A stretch of DNA of 64,000 nucleotides, from contig NC_087118.1 in assembly GCF_963855985.1 (NCBI RefSeq), positions 1,054,001 to 1,118,000 on the forward strand. Reading direction: 5' to 3'. The DNA is from Ostrinia nubilalis (lineage: Eukaryota; Arthropoda; Insecta; Lepidoptera; Crambidae). Shown piece after piece: positions 45,576 through 55,492 of this stretch (positions are counted from its first letter, which is position 1; every line of letters starts with the position of its first letter). A program made the translations under genes and the position numbers. A model generated the notes under the pieces. It made no database searches. It was not told the origin of the DNA and worked only from the letters and a program-made list of their open reading frames with translations.

Positions 45576-46320
45576 AACAAATACTTACGAAGACCGCTCG
45601 CTAATCTGAACTTCACTCGCAGTCTTCAGTAACCCAACCCTCGTCCGAATAGCATTTAGAGAATTTCTGAAAGAAACGATCACATGAAATACCACGTACT
45701 GGAATACGAAAAATATCAATCACGAAAAATAAATAAATTCTCCGACGGGAACTTACCTCATGTGTGTTCATTTTAAAAATATATTAAGAAATTATCGTGG
45801 ATGCATTCTGCATCACACGATTTGAAACACAGGGAATTACATCCCCGAAAATAATAAAATTGCGGTTGCGCAAGATCGACCAAAATTCCAAAGTGATTTG
45901 ACAGCTCAACTGACAGCCGCGAGTCATTGACATCGCAAGACGTTTCGTTTCGCCGCTTAGAAAAGTAAATACTAATAAAAACCATGATGAAAACAATCTC
46001 CTGAACACTGAAAATATTCTATTAAAAAATAGAATAATCAAAATAAAAACATTAGGAAATGTTTCAATAAAATATATTTGAATTGACTGAGCAAAAAGCG
46101 CCATCTATTGCAAATTAATTCTAAATCACGCCAATAGATGTCGCTAGTGGTATACTAAATCCAAATATCGAGTAAGAAAAACAATTTGTGAAAAACAGCC
46201 AAAACTGCAACGCTACAGTGTGTTACCGCCGATTTCGTGGCCACACACTTTTTTACAAGCTTTTTATTATTACAAGCTATATTGACTTCACTTGTTAGTA
46301 TGTGTGGGACAAATTTTGCA
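45576..46320. other. Non-coding spacer
   Basis: No gene is recognised. GCGCCATCTATTG and CAATAGATGTCGC (46092-46104, 46131-46143) form a short imperfect inverted repeat of the kind common in insect transposable elements. Confidence 0.5.
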
Positions 46321-47620
46321 ACTGAAATTAAGACCACTTCTCCTCAACCGATTGAGCTGAAATTTGGTATACTTATGTAAGTACGATGACAATGCAATGT
46401 TATGGTACCATTGAGCTGGTCTGATGATGGAGTCAGGAGGTGGCCATAGGAACTCCTAAACGAAACGACGGAATCGCATCGAGTTTGGGTTCGTTGGATT
46501 TGTCTTTTCGAGCAGTTTCGTGCTAAATGATGTCCAGGGTCATGATGATGGATTAGGGAGGTGGCCATAGGAACTCCCTAAACGAAACGGCAGAAACTCA
46601 TCGAGTTTGGGTTCGTTGGATTTTTCTTTTCGAGCAGTTTAGTGCTAGATGATGTTCAGGGTCCTGATGACGGAGTCAGGAGGTGGCCATAGGAACTCCT
46701 AAACGAAACGGCGGAATCGCATCGAGTTTGGGTTCGTTGGATTTGTCTTTTCGAGCAGTTTAGTGCTAGATGATGTCCAGGGTCCTTATGATGGATTAGG
46801 GAGGTGGCCATAGGAACTCCTAAACGAAACGGCAGAAACTCATCGAGTTTGGGTTCGTTGGATTTTTCTTTTCGAGCAGTTTAGTGCTAGATGATGTCCA
46901 GGGTCCTGATGATGGAGTCAGGAGGTGGCCATAGGAACTCCTAAACGAAACGGCGGAATCGCATCGAGTTTGAGTTCGTTGGATTTGTCTTTTCGAGCAG
47001 TTTAGTGCCAGGGTCCTGATGATGGAGTCAGGAGGTGGCCATAGGAACTCCTAAACGAAACGATGGAATCGCATCGAGTTTGGGTTCGTTGGATTTGTCT
47101 TTTCGAGCAGTTTCGTGCTAAATGATGTCCAGGGTCATAATGATGGATTAGGGAGGTGGCCATAGGAACTCCTAAACGAAACGGCAGAAACTCATCGAGT
47201 TTGGGTTCGTTGGATTTTTCTTTTCGAGCAGTTTAGTGCTAGATGATGTCCAGGGTCCTGATGATGGAGTCAGGAGGTGGCCATAGGAACTCCTAAACGA
47301 AACGGCGGAATCGCATCGAGTTTGGGTTCGTTGGATTTGTCTTTTCGAGCAGTTTCGTGCTAAATGATGTCCAGGGTCATAATGATGGATTAGGGAGGTG
47401 GCCATAGGAACTCCTAAACGAAACGGCAGAAACTCATCGAGTTTGGGTTCGTTGGATTTTTCTTTTCGAGCAGTTTAGTGCTAGATGATGTCCAGGGTCC
47501 TGATGATGGAGTCAGGAGGTGGCCATAGGAACTCCTAAACGAAACGGCGGAATCTTATCGAGTTTGGGTTCGTTGGATTCGACTTCTCGAGCACTTTGGT
47601 GCTAAATAATGACCCAGAGA
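46321..47620. repeat. 121-bp satellite array with alternating monomers
   Basis: Ten units, anchored on AGGTGGCCATAGGAACTCC, start at about 46438, 46559, 46681, 46802, 46923, 47033, 47154, 47275, 47396 and 47517: period 121 with one 110-bp unit. Two monomer types alternate: one with GGAGTCAGG, GGAATCGCATCG and GGATTTGTC, the other with GGATTAGGG, AGAAACTCATCG and GGATTTTTC. The lead-in (CTGAAATTTGGTATACTTATG) resembles the end of a dispersed element, so the array may have grown inside one. The two short ORFs in it are repeat artefacts. Confidence 0.93.
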
Positions 47621-47652
47621 TTGAGATACAACTAAAAAGTGTAAAATAAAAT

Positions 47653-47906
47653 TATAATAAAAAAAACTTTTTTAAAAACAAGCTTTATCCTGAAATGCAG
47701 TTGTACTAAAACGAAAAAAATAATTGTATGCTTGGTTCAAAGAATTTCGAAAGCTTGTAGCGCAAACAGAAAAAAAGAGGAATAAATTCCATGCGCGATA
47801 CAAGCTTTCGAAATTCTTTGAACCAAGCATACAATTATTTTTTTCGTTTTAGTACAACTGCATTTCAGGATAAAGCTTGTTTTTAAAAAAGTTTTTTTTT
47901 TATTAT
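47653..47906. mobile_element. Fold-back element, ~107-bp arms
   Basis: The arms 47653-47759 and 47799-47906 are near-perfect reverse complements (AAGCTTTATCCTGAAATGCA, GTACTAAAACGAAAAAAATA, ATTCTTTGAACCAAGCATAC) with a ~39-bp loop. No clear target duplication is visible. It directly joins the next repeat. Confidence 0.82.
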
Positions 47907-48164
47907 TTTTTGGCATTTTTTGTATAATTTATGTATTTTTCTAGTATCGCCTGTTATTTAGCATTATTTCTGTTTTCATTTTATCAGGATATACCGCTTA
48001 GTTTAAAAGTTATTACGTTTTCTTTACAATAAGTAATTGGAAGAAATAAAATTCTATAAAAAATAAAAAAAAAAACTCAAAAATTTTTTGACCTCTTTTT
48101 TGTCGATAAAAATAGGTCTAGTTTAATCTTTTTTCATATGTACACTTTAACGTGACTCACACTG
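47907..48164. repeat. TA-ended unnamed repeat inside piggyBac
   Basis: The sequence from TGGCATTTTTTGTA to GTGACTCACACTG is shared with 52720-52992 and is related to the inverted copies at 24519 and 36961. It ends at TA (48165-48166), exactly where the piggyBac transposase frame is cut. On the minus strand the terminus reads CAGTGTGAGTCACGTTAAAG. Confidence 0.72.
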
Positions 48165-48166
48165 TA

Positions 48167-48657
48167 TTGCGAGCATGTTCAATCACGTAATTAATTTTGT
48201 GATGCCTCGGCCTTTCATTATTATCGAATAAATCTGTGAAATGCATCATTGCCATAATAAGGCAGAATTTATTTCTGCTAAGAAGTTTATGAAAAATTGG
48301 AGAATGTAGCAACGGGTCCGTGGACCAATGTTCTTCTATAGTAATACTTTTGTTTCTGGATATCAACATGCAAACTGCGATAAATAAATAAATATGTTTA
48401 ACGCCAACATCACTCCAATCGTGACTTCTGGAATGTTCTCTCAAATTCACTCGTCGAACATAGTACTGGTAGTACCTATTCGTACACCGCGCGATTTCAC
48501 GCATTAATTCTTCATTTGCAAAATGTTCGAAGAACTCAAGTTCACTAGAGCATCCTGATAACTCTTGAGTGAAACCAGCAGTGAAGTCATCAAACGGTTC
48601 AACAGTTGGAGCACTACCTTCATTTGACCACCTTGATATTGTTTCGTCGTCCGGTAC
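48167..48657 (-). pseudogene. piggyBac transposase, exon 2 (truncated)
   Basis: After an acceptor TTTAG (48658-48662 on the minus strand) the frame reads VPDDETISRWSNEG, then FFEHFANEELMREIARCTN, REHSRSHDWSDVGVKHIYLF, ISRNKSITIEEHWSTDPLL and SRNKFCLIMAMMHFTD, ending at YVIEHARN. This is the N-terminal part of the piggyBac (DDE_Tnp_1_7) transposase. The catalytic Asp residues and the C-terminal Cys-rich domain are lost because the frame is cut by an insertion at 48165. Confidence 0.85.
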
Positions 48658-48906
48658 CTAAACAATAAAAATAATACGACATTAATCACTCACAATTTTA
48701 ATTTTCAGTGGTTCTGAAATCATGCAGCATCTATAAATTATTTTCTTCATTTCTTAAAAAAAAGAATAAGTATCTGTTACTTTTTTGACACAGCGACCCT
48801 CGATTCCGCAGCGTTTTTAACTAAGACAAATTAATATAGGAAGCCTGAAACTGTTCCTCTCAGAAGAATGTCAAATACTAAAATAAATACCTAGAAACTA
48901 ACATAC

Positions 48907-49005
48907 CTGTGCTTCGTCCAACTCCAATTCATCGTCGGACTCAAATTCTTCAGCCACATTTTCAAGGCCTTCCAAAATTCTAATTAATTCTTCTGCATCT
49001 GACAT
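48907..49005 (-). pseudogene. piggyBac transposase, exon 1
   Basis: ATG at 49005-49003 on the minus strand starts MSDAEELIRILEGLENV and an acidic stretch (EEFESDDELELDEAQ). It ends at a CAG|GTATGT donor (48907/48906), in phase with exon 2. An acidic first segment rich in D/E is usual for piggyBac transposases. It is followed by a ~249-bp intron. Confidence 0.75.
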
Positions 49006-49726
49006 GGTTCGCATTAATTGTGGCACTAAGCACACTAACAATTAGTAATAAACTACCCACTTGTAAGTTAATATTCATCATACGATAAAATTATCAACTT
49101 ACCCTCACTATTAAAAACTTCCGTGCGTTTATGACGTCATAAGCGGTCGTGTATTCCCGACTCCGGCGCTGGCGCATGTTGAGAAAACGTTGAATACCTA
49201 CTCCGCACTGCTAGTGTTGTGCAAGTTTCCAAATCTTTGCGGTTTTCTATCATCGTTTATTTAAAATTCATATCGTATTACAATTTAAATAATTCGTCTG
49301 TTTAATTCATAGAATTGTACTTATCTTTCTATATTTAAATGTACATTAACTAAAACGAATTTATACATTTTTATCATAATTAATTTCCATTTGATTAAAA
49401 TGATGGGCAGATTTTACTACAACACTATGGTCTTTTATTAACAACTGTGGCGCTGAGGTCCTAAAATAATATTGCTTTGTGCGATGTGAAATTATGGTGT
49501 TAGTTTTTTTTTAATATGTCATGTTTAATAGGTGCAATGAAGTCCGAATTCATGAAATAAAACAATGTGTTCAAAGTATTGTATTTTTTATTGTTATCTT
49601 TCTCATGGATCGTCTAATTCCCTTAGAATAGAACGGCAAAAATTCAGTCTGGTATGCCCGACTCCGGCGCTAGTGCCCCCAAATGCTGTTGTCAGCCATA
49701 CGCGACTGCGGCGGTTAATGGGTTAA

Positions 49727-52234
49727 GTTCCAGTTTTTATGTAAGAATAAATCAGCAGCTATAACTTCCCAAGGAGCAGAACATGGAATATCATCTCTAC
49801 AAAATCGATTTACTGGATTCGTTCTATGTTCTGTACACTCTGGACAGTTTTGTATTATATTTTCAATTTGCTACAACCTATCCACCATACTGTAGTCTGA
49901 GCTCTACGTCTACATTTCACAATGCCTTGATGACCCAAATGAATATTCCAACATCTCTTTTTGCATACAATTTGGAATAACAATTCTAGTCCCTTTTAAC
50001 AGTAAATCTTCACAAATACTAAAATCATTCTTAAACTGATAATAAGGAATTAATTCAACAGGTAATTTGTTCTTTTCGGGCCATCCATCAAGTGTATATT
50101 TTTTTAGATATTTACAGATGTTATCCCTGCTCTGATTCTCTACAATTTTCTTTAAATATAAATCTGTAAGTTGAATATTTTTTATTAATTTAGATACATA
50201 ACATATAGTATCTGTGTCATCATTGTCATTATTTACACCCTCTTGTGGAGCCCTAGATAAGCAATCAGCTAGTACCAAATCTTTTCCAGGTACATAATTT
50301 ATATCATAACAAAACCTCATTAACCTGATACGAAACCTTTGTAGTCTAGGTGTTACATCATCCAAATTTTTAGTTTGTAATATCTGAAGCAAAGGTTTAT
50401 GGTCAGTTTCAAAAATATTTTTTAGTCCTGTTATATATTCCTGAAATTTTTCTGCTGCCCACGTTAAAACCAAAGCTTCCTTTTCTATTTGAGAGTATCT
50501 ACATTCTGTTTCAGACATTGTGCGGGTTAAGTAAGCTACTATTTGTCTATTCCCTTTTGCATCTATTTGTTGTAAACATCCTCCTAGACCATAAGAACTT
50601 GCATCAGAACTGACAATGATCTGTTTTGTATGATCATAATATGCTAATACTGGTGATTTGCATAATAACTCTTTAATACTCATAAAGGACTTCTCCTGAT
50701 CTGGACCCCAACAGAATTCAACATCTTTCTTTAATAAACTATTCAAAGGTGCTAAATTTTCAGATTTGTTCTTAATATGACGCGAAGCAAAGTTCACCAT
50801 GCCCAGAAATCGCTGCAATTCTACTTTATTACATGGCCTAGAAAATTCTTTTATGGCTTGAATTCTGTTAGTGTCCACTGATATACCTTTGTCAGATAAT
50901 TCAAAACCTAAAAATTTTATTTGTCTTACTCCAATTTGACATTTTTCTTTATTAATTGTTAATCCCTCTTGTACCAATCTTTCCAAAACTAATCTCAGTG
51001 TATTATCGTGATCAACCTTTGTGCTCCCAAAAACGAGAATATCATCGACATGGAAAATGACATTTAAGCCTTTAAGTATCTTTGAAAACTTTGTAAGAAA
51101 ATATTCAGTAGAACAATTCAAACCAAATGGAAGTCTAGTGTATTTAAATCTACCAAAAGGGCATATGAAAGTAGTCAGAAGCTGGCTTTCCTCACTCAAT
51201 TTTAACTGATGGAAACTTTTATTTATATCAATTTTTGAAAAAAACTTTGCATTTTTTACCTTAGATAATGTATACTGTACATTCTGAATAGGGAAGTATG
51301 GTCGCTTTACATTTTTATTCAATTGTGTGTAGTCACAGCATAACCTCAACTCACCATTTTCTTTAGGTACACAAACGATTGGAGCCACCCATTCTGTGAT
51401 TTGTTCCACCGGTTCAATTATACCCAATTTCTGCAACCTGTTTAATTCCAATTCTAATTTTTCTAATAGTGGTATCGGAACCACTCTAGGCACTGCTTGC
51501 ACAAAAGGTTTCGCATCAGGTTTCAGTTTGATATGAATCTCATCCTTAAATTGACCCAACTCCTGGAATAAAGAGGGAAATTCTTTCATTATCTCAGACA
51601 TAGAAATTTCACTACTTGTGTTTATTGAATTTATATTAACACTCAATATATTCAGTTGACAACATGCACTTCTACTCAAAATTGGTTGGGAAATTGAATT
51701 AATTACATAAGCTTTAGCTACAATATGTTTTCCCCCATATACAAATGTCAAATTAAGAAATCCTAACACCTTTAAATTTCTCTGATCAGCCGATTTAACA
51801 ATAATGTCAGATTTATTTAGTTGTTTAATGTAACTCTCTGGTAAGAAATTTAAAGGCACACAAATTATATCCGCTCCTGAGTCTACAAAAAATAATCCTG
51901 TTTTGTCAAATTCCTTCACAAAAACATTACATTTCCATACTTTCATGTCAGTTTTCTCTAACATAGATATATAGTGAACGGTTTTACCTTCTTCCAAGTG
52001 ATTTTCTTTTTGTTCAATTACTTGTACAGTTTTCAAATTTCTACATACTCTTGCATAGTGGCCTCTCTTCCCACATCGATGACAGTTGCTGTCCTTTGCC
52101 GGGCAAGTTATCTTATTATAATGTTGAAAGCCACAAGCCCCACATTTTCTGTTTTGTTCCTTGCAATTCCTTTTTGATTCTCCCGACTTCCCGCTCCTCA
52201 TATAATTCCTCTGTTTGTTTGGTTTGTGATTCAT
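49727..52234 (-). pseudogene. gypsy-C pol: knuckles, protease, RT, RNase H
   Basis: The 774-codon minus-strand frame has an ATG at 52234, but upstream gag is in another frame. Residues 31-44 and 51-64 form zinc knuckles (the second is a clean CCHC, CHRCGKRGHYARVC). Protease D118-S-G. RT: LCCDYTQLNKNVKRP, LPFGLNCSTEYF, catalytic HVDD near 396. RNase H: SSDASSYGLGGCL and TDHKPLLQI. From ~49915 to 49727 the integrase N-terminus continues in shifted frames (HLGHQGIVKC, NCPECTEHRTNPV), then is cut at the piggyBac TTAA site. Confidence 0.88.
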
Positions 52235-53090
52235 GTTGTTTTATAATATCTATGGCCATTTGTAGGGTTAAATTCTGAGTAAGCTGGAGTTTTTCACTTA
52301 ACTTGCTATTGTTGATGCCAACAACTATTTTGTCTCTCATTATCTCTTCCTTAGTGATCTTCTCGAATTCACAGTTTTTTGCGAGATTGTAAATTTCGGT
52401 TATATAGGTTGTAAAGGTTTTTCCAGCCAATTGTTTTCTGTTGTGGAACTTCGCTCTTTCAAATATTATGTTTCTTCTTGGTTCAAAATAGTTTTCAAAT
52501 CCCTGCACAATTTCCTCGAACGTTTGAAGGCCTTTGTTCAAACGATCATTGCAAACGTTGTGATAGGGATAGAGACATGCGATTTTTGGTTTTACGAAGA
52601 TAATACGATAGAGAATAATACAAAGTAATAAAAACCACCTGTTATAGGGGCATTTTTTGGAGAAATTTATCAAATAACCAAAAAAACACGAATTAAAAAG
52701 CAGTTTTTTTTTCAAAAAGTATCATTTTTTATTATTTGTTGGCATTTTTTGTGTATTTTATGTATTTTTTTAGTATCGCCTGTTATTTAGCATTATTACT
52801 GTTTTTAATTTATCAGGATATATCGCTTAGTTTAAAAGTTATTACGTTTTCTTTACATAAGGTAATTAGAAGAAAAAAAATTCTATAAAAAATTAAAAAA
52901 AATCTCAAAAATTTTTTGACCTCTTTTTTGTCGATAAAAATAGGTCAAGATTCATCTTTTTTCATATGTACACTTTAACGTGACTCACACTGTATTGTCT
53001 AAATCTCTGAATGCACCTCGTCCAAGCCGCCGGATCCTCAAAATCCATGGCCTTGGGAGGCTCAACTATATTATTCTTGGTTCCCGACAT
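52116..53090 (-). pseudogene. gypsy-C gag, interrupted
   Basis: An ATG at 53090 (minus) starts MSGTKNNIVEPPKAMDFEDP and AAWTRCIQRFRQY, the usual gag N-terminus. The frame is then cut at TA (52993-52994) by an unnamed repeat. The rest (NYFEPRRNIIFERAKFHNRK, ITEIYNLAKNCEF, MRDKIVVGINNSKLSEKLQL) lies at about 52565-52240. A frame change near 52230 separates it from the zinc knuckles. Part of the central capsid domain is missing or unreadable. Non-functional. Confidence 0.8.
52700..52992. repeat. TA-ended unnamed repeat inside gypsy-C gag
   Basis: It matches 47907-48164 over most of its length, including the terminal GTGACTCACACTG that meets TA (52993-52994). The other end is not sharply defined, at about 52690-52720. 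The same terminal base is reached in both copies although the flanking genes differ, which fixes one end of the element. Confidence 0.75.
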
Positions 53091-53161
53091 CTTAGCAATA
53101 GTTTTTTTCTCACACTCGATCTCTCTCCACTTGCAGTTGATGCTGTCCACCGCTGCCACCA

Positions 53162-53315
53162 TGTAGTGTAGGATGATAATCAATGAAAAGACAGGCTTAT
53201 ATTCAGCAGAGTAACCATCTTGAAGCCTCGTGCTCGTAGAGAGACCGCGTTCCGCCCAGAGGCGCGAAAACCCAAACGTCACTGTCATCTGTCACAGACC
53301 AACAATTACAGCACA
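53162..53315 (-). repeat. 5' LTR of gypsy-C
   Basis: On the minus strand it runs from TGTGCTGTAATTGTTGG to ATCATCCTACACTACA, then the candidate PBS TGGTGGCAGCGG. It matches 39985-40139. Confidence 0.88.
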
Positions 53316-53337
53316 GGTAACAAAATGGTCGATACAA

Positions 53338-53610
53338 AATGTCAAGTTGCAAGAAATTTTTTTTTTCCTGGCGGCTTGGTGACCGGATTGAACCGCCACC
53401 GGTGCAGACGGAGAAGATGGTGAATTGTCTGCACGTGAAAAAAGAAAGACGACGAGATGACAAGGAGGAAATGCGAGATCAGCAGTTTAGAAAGGAGAAA
53501 TAATTTATACGAAATGAGAAGAAATTAATATCATTAAATATCATTAAATTTCCCGCATCTGAAACGGAAAATACGAGTTTCAGCATCACATTGCCGTCTA
53601 TAAGCTAAAA
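53338..53610. repeat. Unnamed repeat, shorter copy
   Basis: It carries both end blocks of the repeat at 44676-45575 but lacks its ~550-bp middle: the junction after CACGTGAAAAAA goes straight to GATGACAAGGAGG. It is either an internally deleted derivative or a different splice/recombination product. Confidence 0.7.
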
Positions 53611-54143
53611 GGCCGCTAAATGACAAAATCTAATTTTGAGCTAGAGCAGAAAAAAGTGGCAAAATTTTCAAACCGATGCTGCTCAGGTGGAGTACGCTAG
53701 GTGGCGCTTTACCTAGTTAGACTGTATAAAGACGCTCCGCGCAATTTTGATAAATAGGAGTGAAAATAATAATCAAAATCAAAGTTACTATACACCATTT
53801 TAATTGTAAGGACATGGACCTCTAATCAGTGAATTCAATTCGTAAACAATAAGGCTGCAGTGAGTGTTATTAGCAAATAAATTCTCCAAAAAGTGAGTTA
53901 TCGGCTTGATGTGACAATCTGTGTTGGTATATGTGAAACAATTCTGAATGTGTATACCCGACACAAATACCACTCGCGTCCACAGTAGTGTCAAGTACGA
54001 CTGTTTAGTTCGTTCATGACTCACAAGAGACTTTGACGCAACGGCTAACACGGCCGGTCCAACCCAGTACACCGCGGTTCGAGTCCCACTTGGAACTTTA
54101 TTTTTGCCTTTTTTTTTTGTTTCCGTTCTTCTTCACTAAGACA
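53611..54143 (+). other. Region upstream of LINE-D ORF1, tRNA-like boxes
   Basis: No protein is recognised. At 54035-54095 an A-box-like GGCTAACACGG (54043-54053) and a B box GGTTCGAGTCC (54076-54086) have tRNA-like spacing. The B box is followed by TTTATTTTTGCC and T10. It is either a SINE head fused to the LINE or part of its 5' UTR. I do not call a tRNA gene because no acceptor stem pairs. Confidence 0.45.
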
Positions 54144-55256
54144 ATGTCTCTTGAAAATAGAAAAATCTGTGGTGGCTGTTTCGAGCCGATTGAAGATAGT
54201 CGAAGATGGCTAGCGTGCCACGGAATCTCTGCAAGGAATTCTTCGACCTGAAGTGCGCCGGGGTTACCGAAAGGCGCTTCCACGGCACGCTGGTTGGTGA
54301 GCGTAGAAATGCGTGGAGGTGCGTCACATGCGTCAGTAGGCAGCCCAAGAGGGACAACACTAAGACGCCCGTCCGCGCTGCTACGGACGGTGTTATGGTG
54401 CGGAGGGGGGCTGCCACCATGAGCCCTACTTGTCTCGACGCCTCAATGCTAGAACAGGCCAGTCAGGAGAATCCTAATGCTACTGCATTGAATATTACTA
54501 TGGAGGTGACGGATGTGCAGGCGCTCTTCTTGGAGATCAGGCAACTTCGCGAGGAGATGCGCGACGAGTTCAGATCCGTGCGGGCCCAGATCGACACACT
54601 GATCGGCAGTCTCGTTGTGCGAGCGCAGGGCCGACGCTCACGACGAACGCTTGGGTGACATCGAGCGGAGACTCGAGGCCGTGGAGTCCCGTCAGGCGTC
54701 GATCAGCTCGGAGCCCGGGCCGGAGACACTCGCGCAAATGGAGCGGACGATATCGGAGCTCAAGCTTGAACTCAACGAGCGGGACCAGGAGGCGCTTGTC
54801 GCCGACTTGGAGATCGGCCATCTCCCGGAGGAGAAAGGGGAGAACGTCCTCCACAGCGTCGCCGTGCTCGCCGGGCGCCTGGGCGTGGCGCTGGACGAGC
54901 GGGACGTGGTGTTCGCGGAGCGCGTGGGCGCGCTGCCGGCAGAGGCGGGCGGGCGCGCGCGTCGCGTGGTGGTGCGGCTGGCGCGGCGCCACCTGCGCGA
55001 CGAGCTGCTGCGCGCCGCGCGCGTGCGCCGCGGGCTGGCCGGCGAGGGCAGCGCGCGTGTCTTTATCAACGAGCGCCTGACGCGCTCCAACCGTCAGCTA
55101 TTCCACCGGGTGCGCGAGGAGTGCCGCAGGCTGCAGTGGAGTTACTCCTGGACGAGGCGAGGGCGCATATTTGCGCGCAAGAGTGATGGGGCACAAGTAT
55201 TTCAAATCCGCTCGCTGGGGGATCTTGCGAGGGTGTTTGAGTCATCTTCCATATGA
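54144..55256 (+). pseudogene. LINE-D ORF1 (zinc finger and FP-like domain)
   Basis: An ATG at 54144 starts MSLENRKICGGCFEPIED. A PHD-like finger begins with CGGC and RRWLACH and continues after a frameshift near 54215 (CKEFFDLKCAGVTERRF, WRCVTC). A coiled-coil-like stretch (QALFLEIRQLREEMRDEFRS) is followed by a second frameshift near 54610. The C-terminal domain reads ERDVVFAERVGALP, VFINERLTRSNRQLFHRVRE and WTRRGRIFARKSDG. It resembles the RNA-binding ORF1 domain related to baculovirus FP proteins that insect LINEs carry. The GC-rich codon use at 54800-55080 contrasts with its neighbours. Two frameshifts make it inactive. Confidence 0.75.
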
Positions 55257-55492
55257 CTAACCGAGACCTGCAATTACAACAAGATGGGTCAAGGCAGCGC
55301 AAGCATGATGAAATTTAAAGAAATGATACATTTAAATGTTATACCTGTATCTGTTGTCTTGGTATTGAAGATTATGAAGCCAATTTCTTATGTAATAGAT
55401 AATTTTATATTTATTCTTAATATTTTGGATAGACTCTATTTTATAAAAGTCCGAATTGATAAACATCATTGTAATTCTTCATATTATATACT

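Larger units (their letters stand above)
48165..49722 (-). mobile_element. piggyBac-like element, 5' half
   Basis: The minus-strand start is CCCATTAACCGCCGCAGTCG directly inside a TTAA (49723-49726), the usual piggyBac target. A second copy of the subterminal GACTCCGGCGCT motif lies near 49160. A two-exon transposase N-terminus follows, and the element breaks at 48165 where the TA-ended repeat begins. The 3' half is not found in the window. It sits in the integrase region of gypsy-C. Confidence 0.8.
39985..53315 (-). mobile_element. Minus-strand Ty3/gypsy-type element (gypsy-C), heavily nested
   Basis: Short (~154-bp) near-identical LTRs lie at 39985-40139 (3') and 53162-53315 (5'). The 5' LTR is followed on the minus strand by TGGTGGCAGCGGTGGACAGC, a plausible PBS. 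The 3' LTR is preceded by GAAGCGAGGG, a plausible PPT. Gag, protease, RT, RNase H, a broken integrase start and the pol C-terminus occur in the right order on the minus strand. LINE-C, a satellite array, fold-backs and piggyBac sequence lie between the parts. No clear target duplication is seen and most of the integrase core is missing, so recombination may have contributed. Confidence 0.75.

Noticed and set aside
46321..47620. CRISPR array
   Set aside because: The repeats are contiguous 121-bp monomers without unique spacers, in a eukaryotic transposon-rich setting; this is a satellite.
54570..55090. Arg-rich ORFs on both strands around LINE-D ORF1
   Set aside because: They are out-of-frame readings of the GC-rich ORF1; the supported frame is the one with the FP-like domain.
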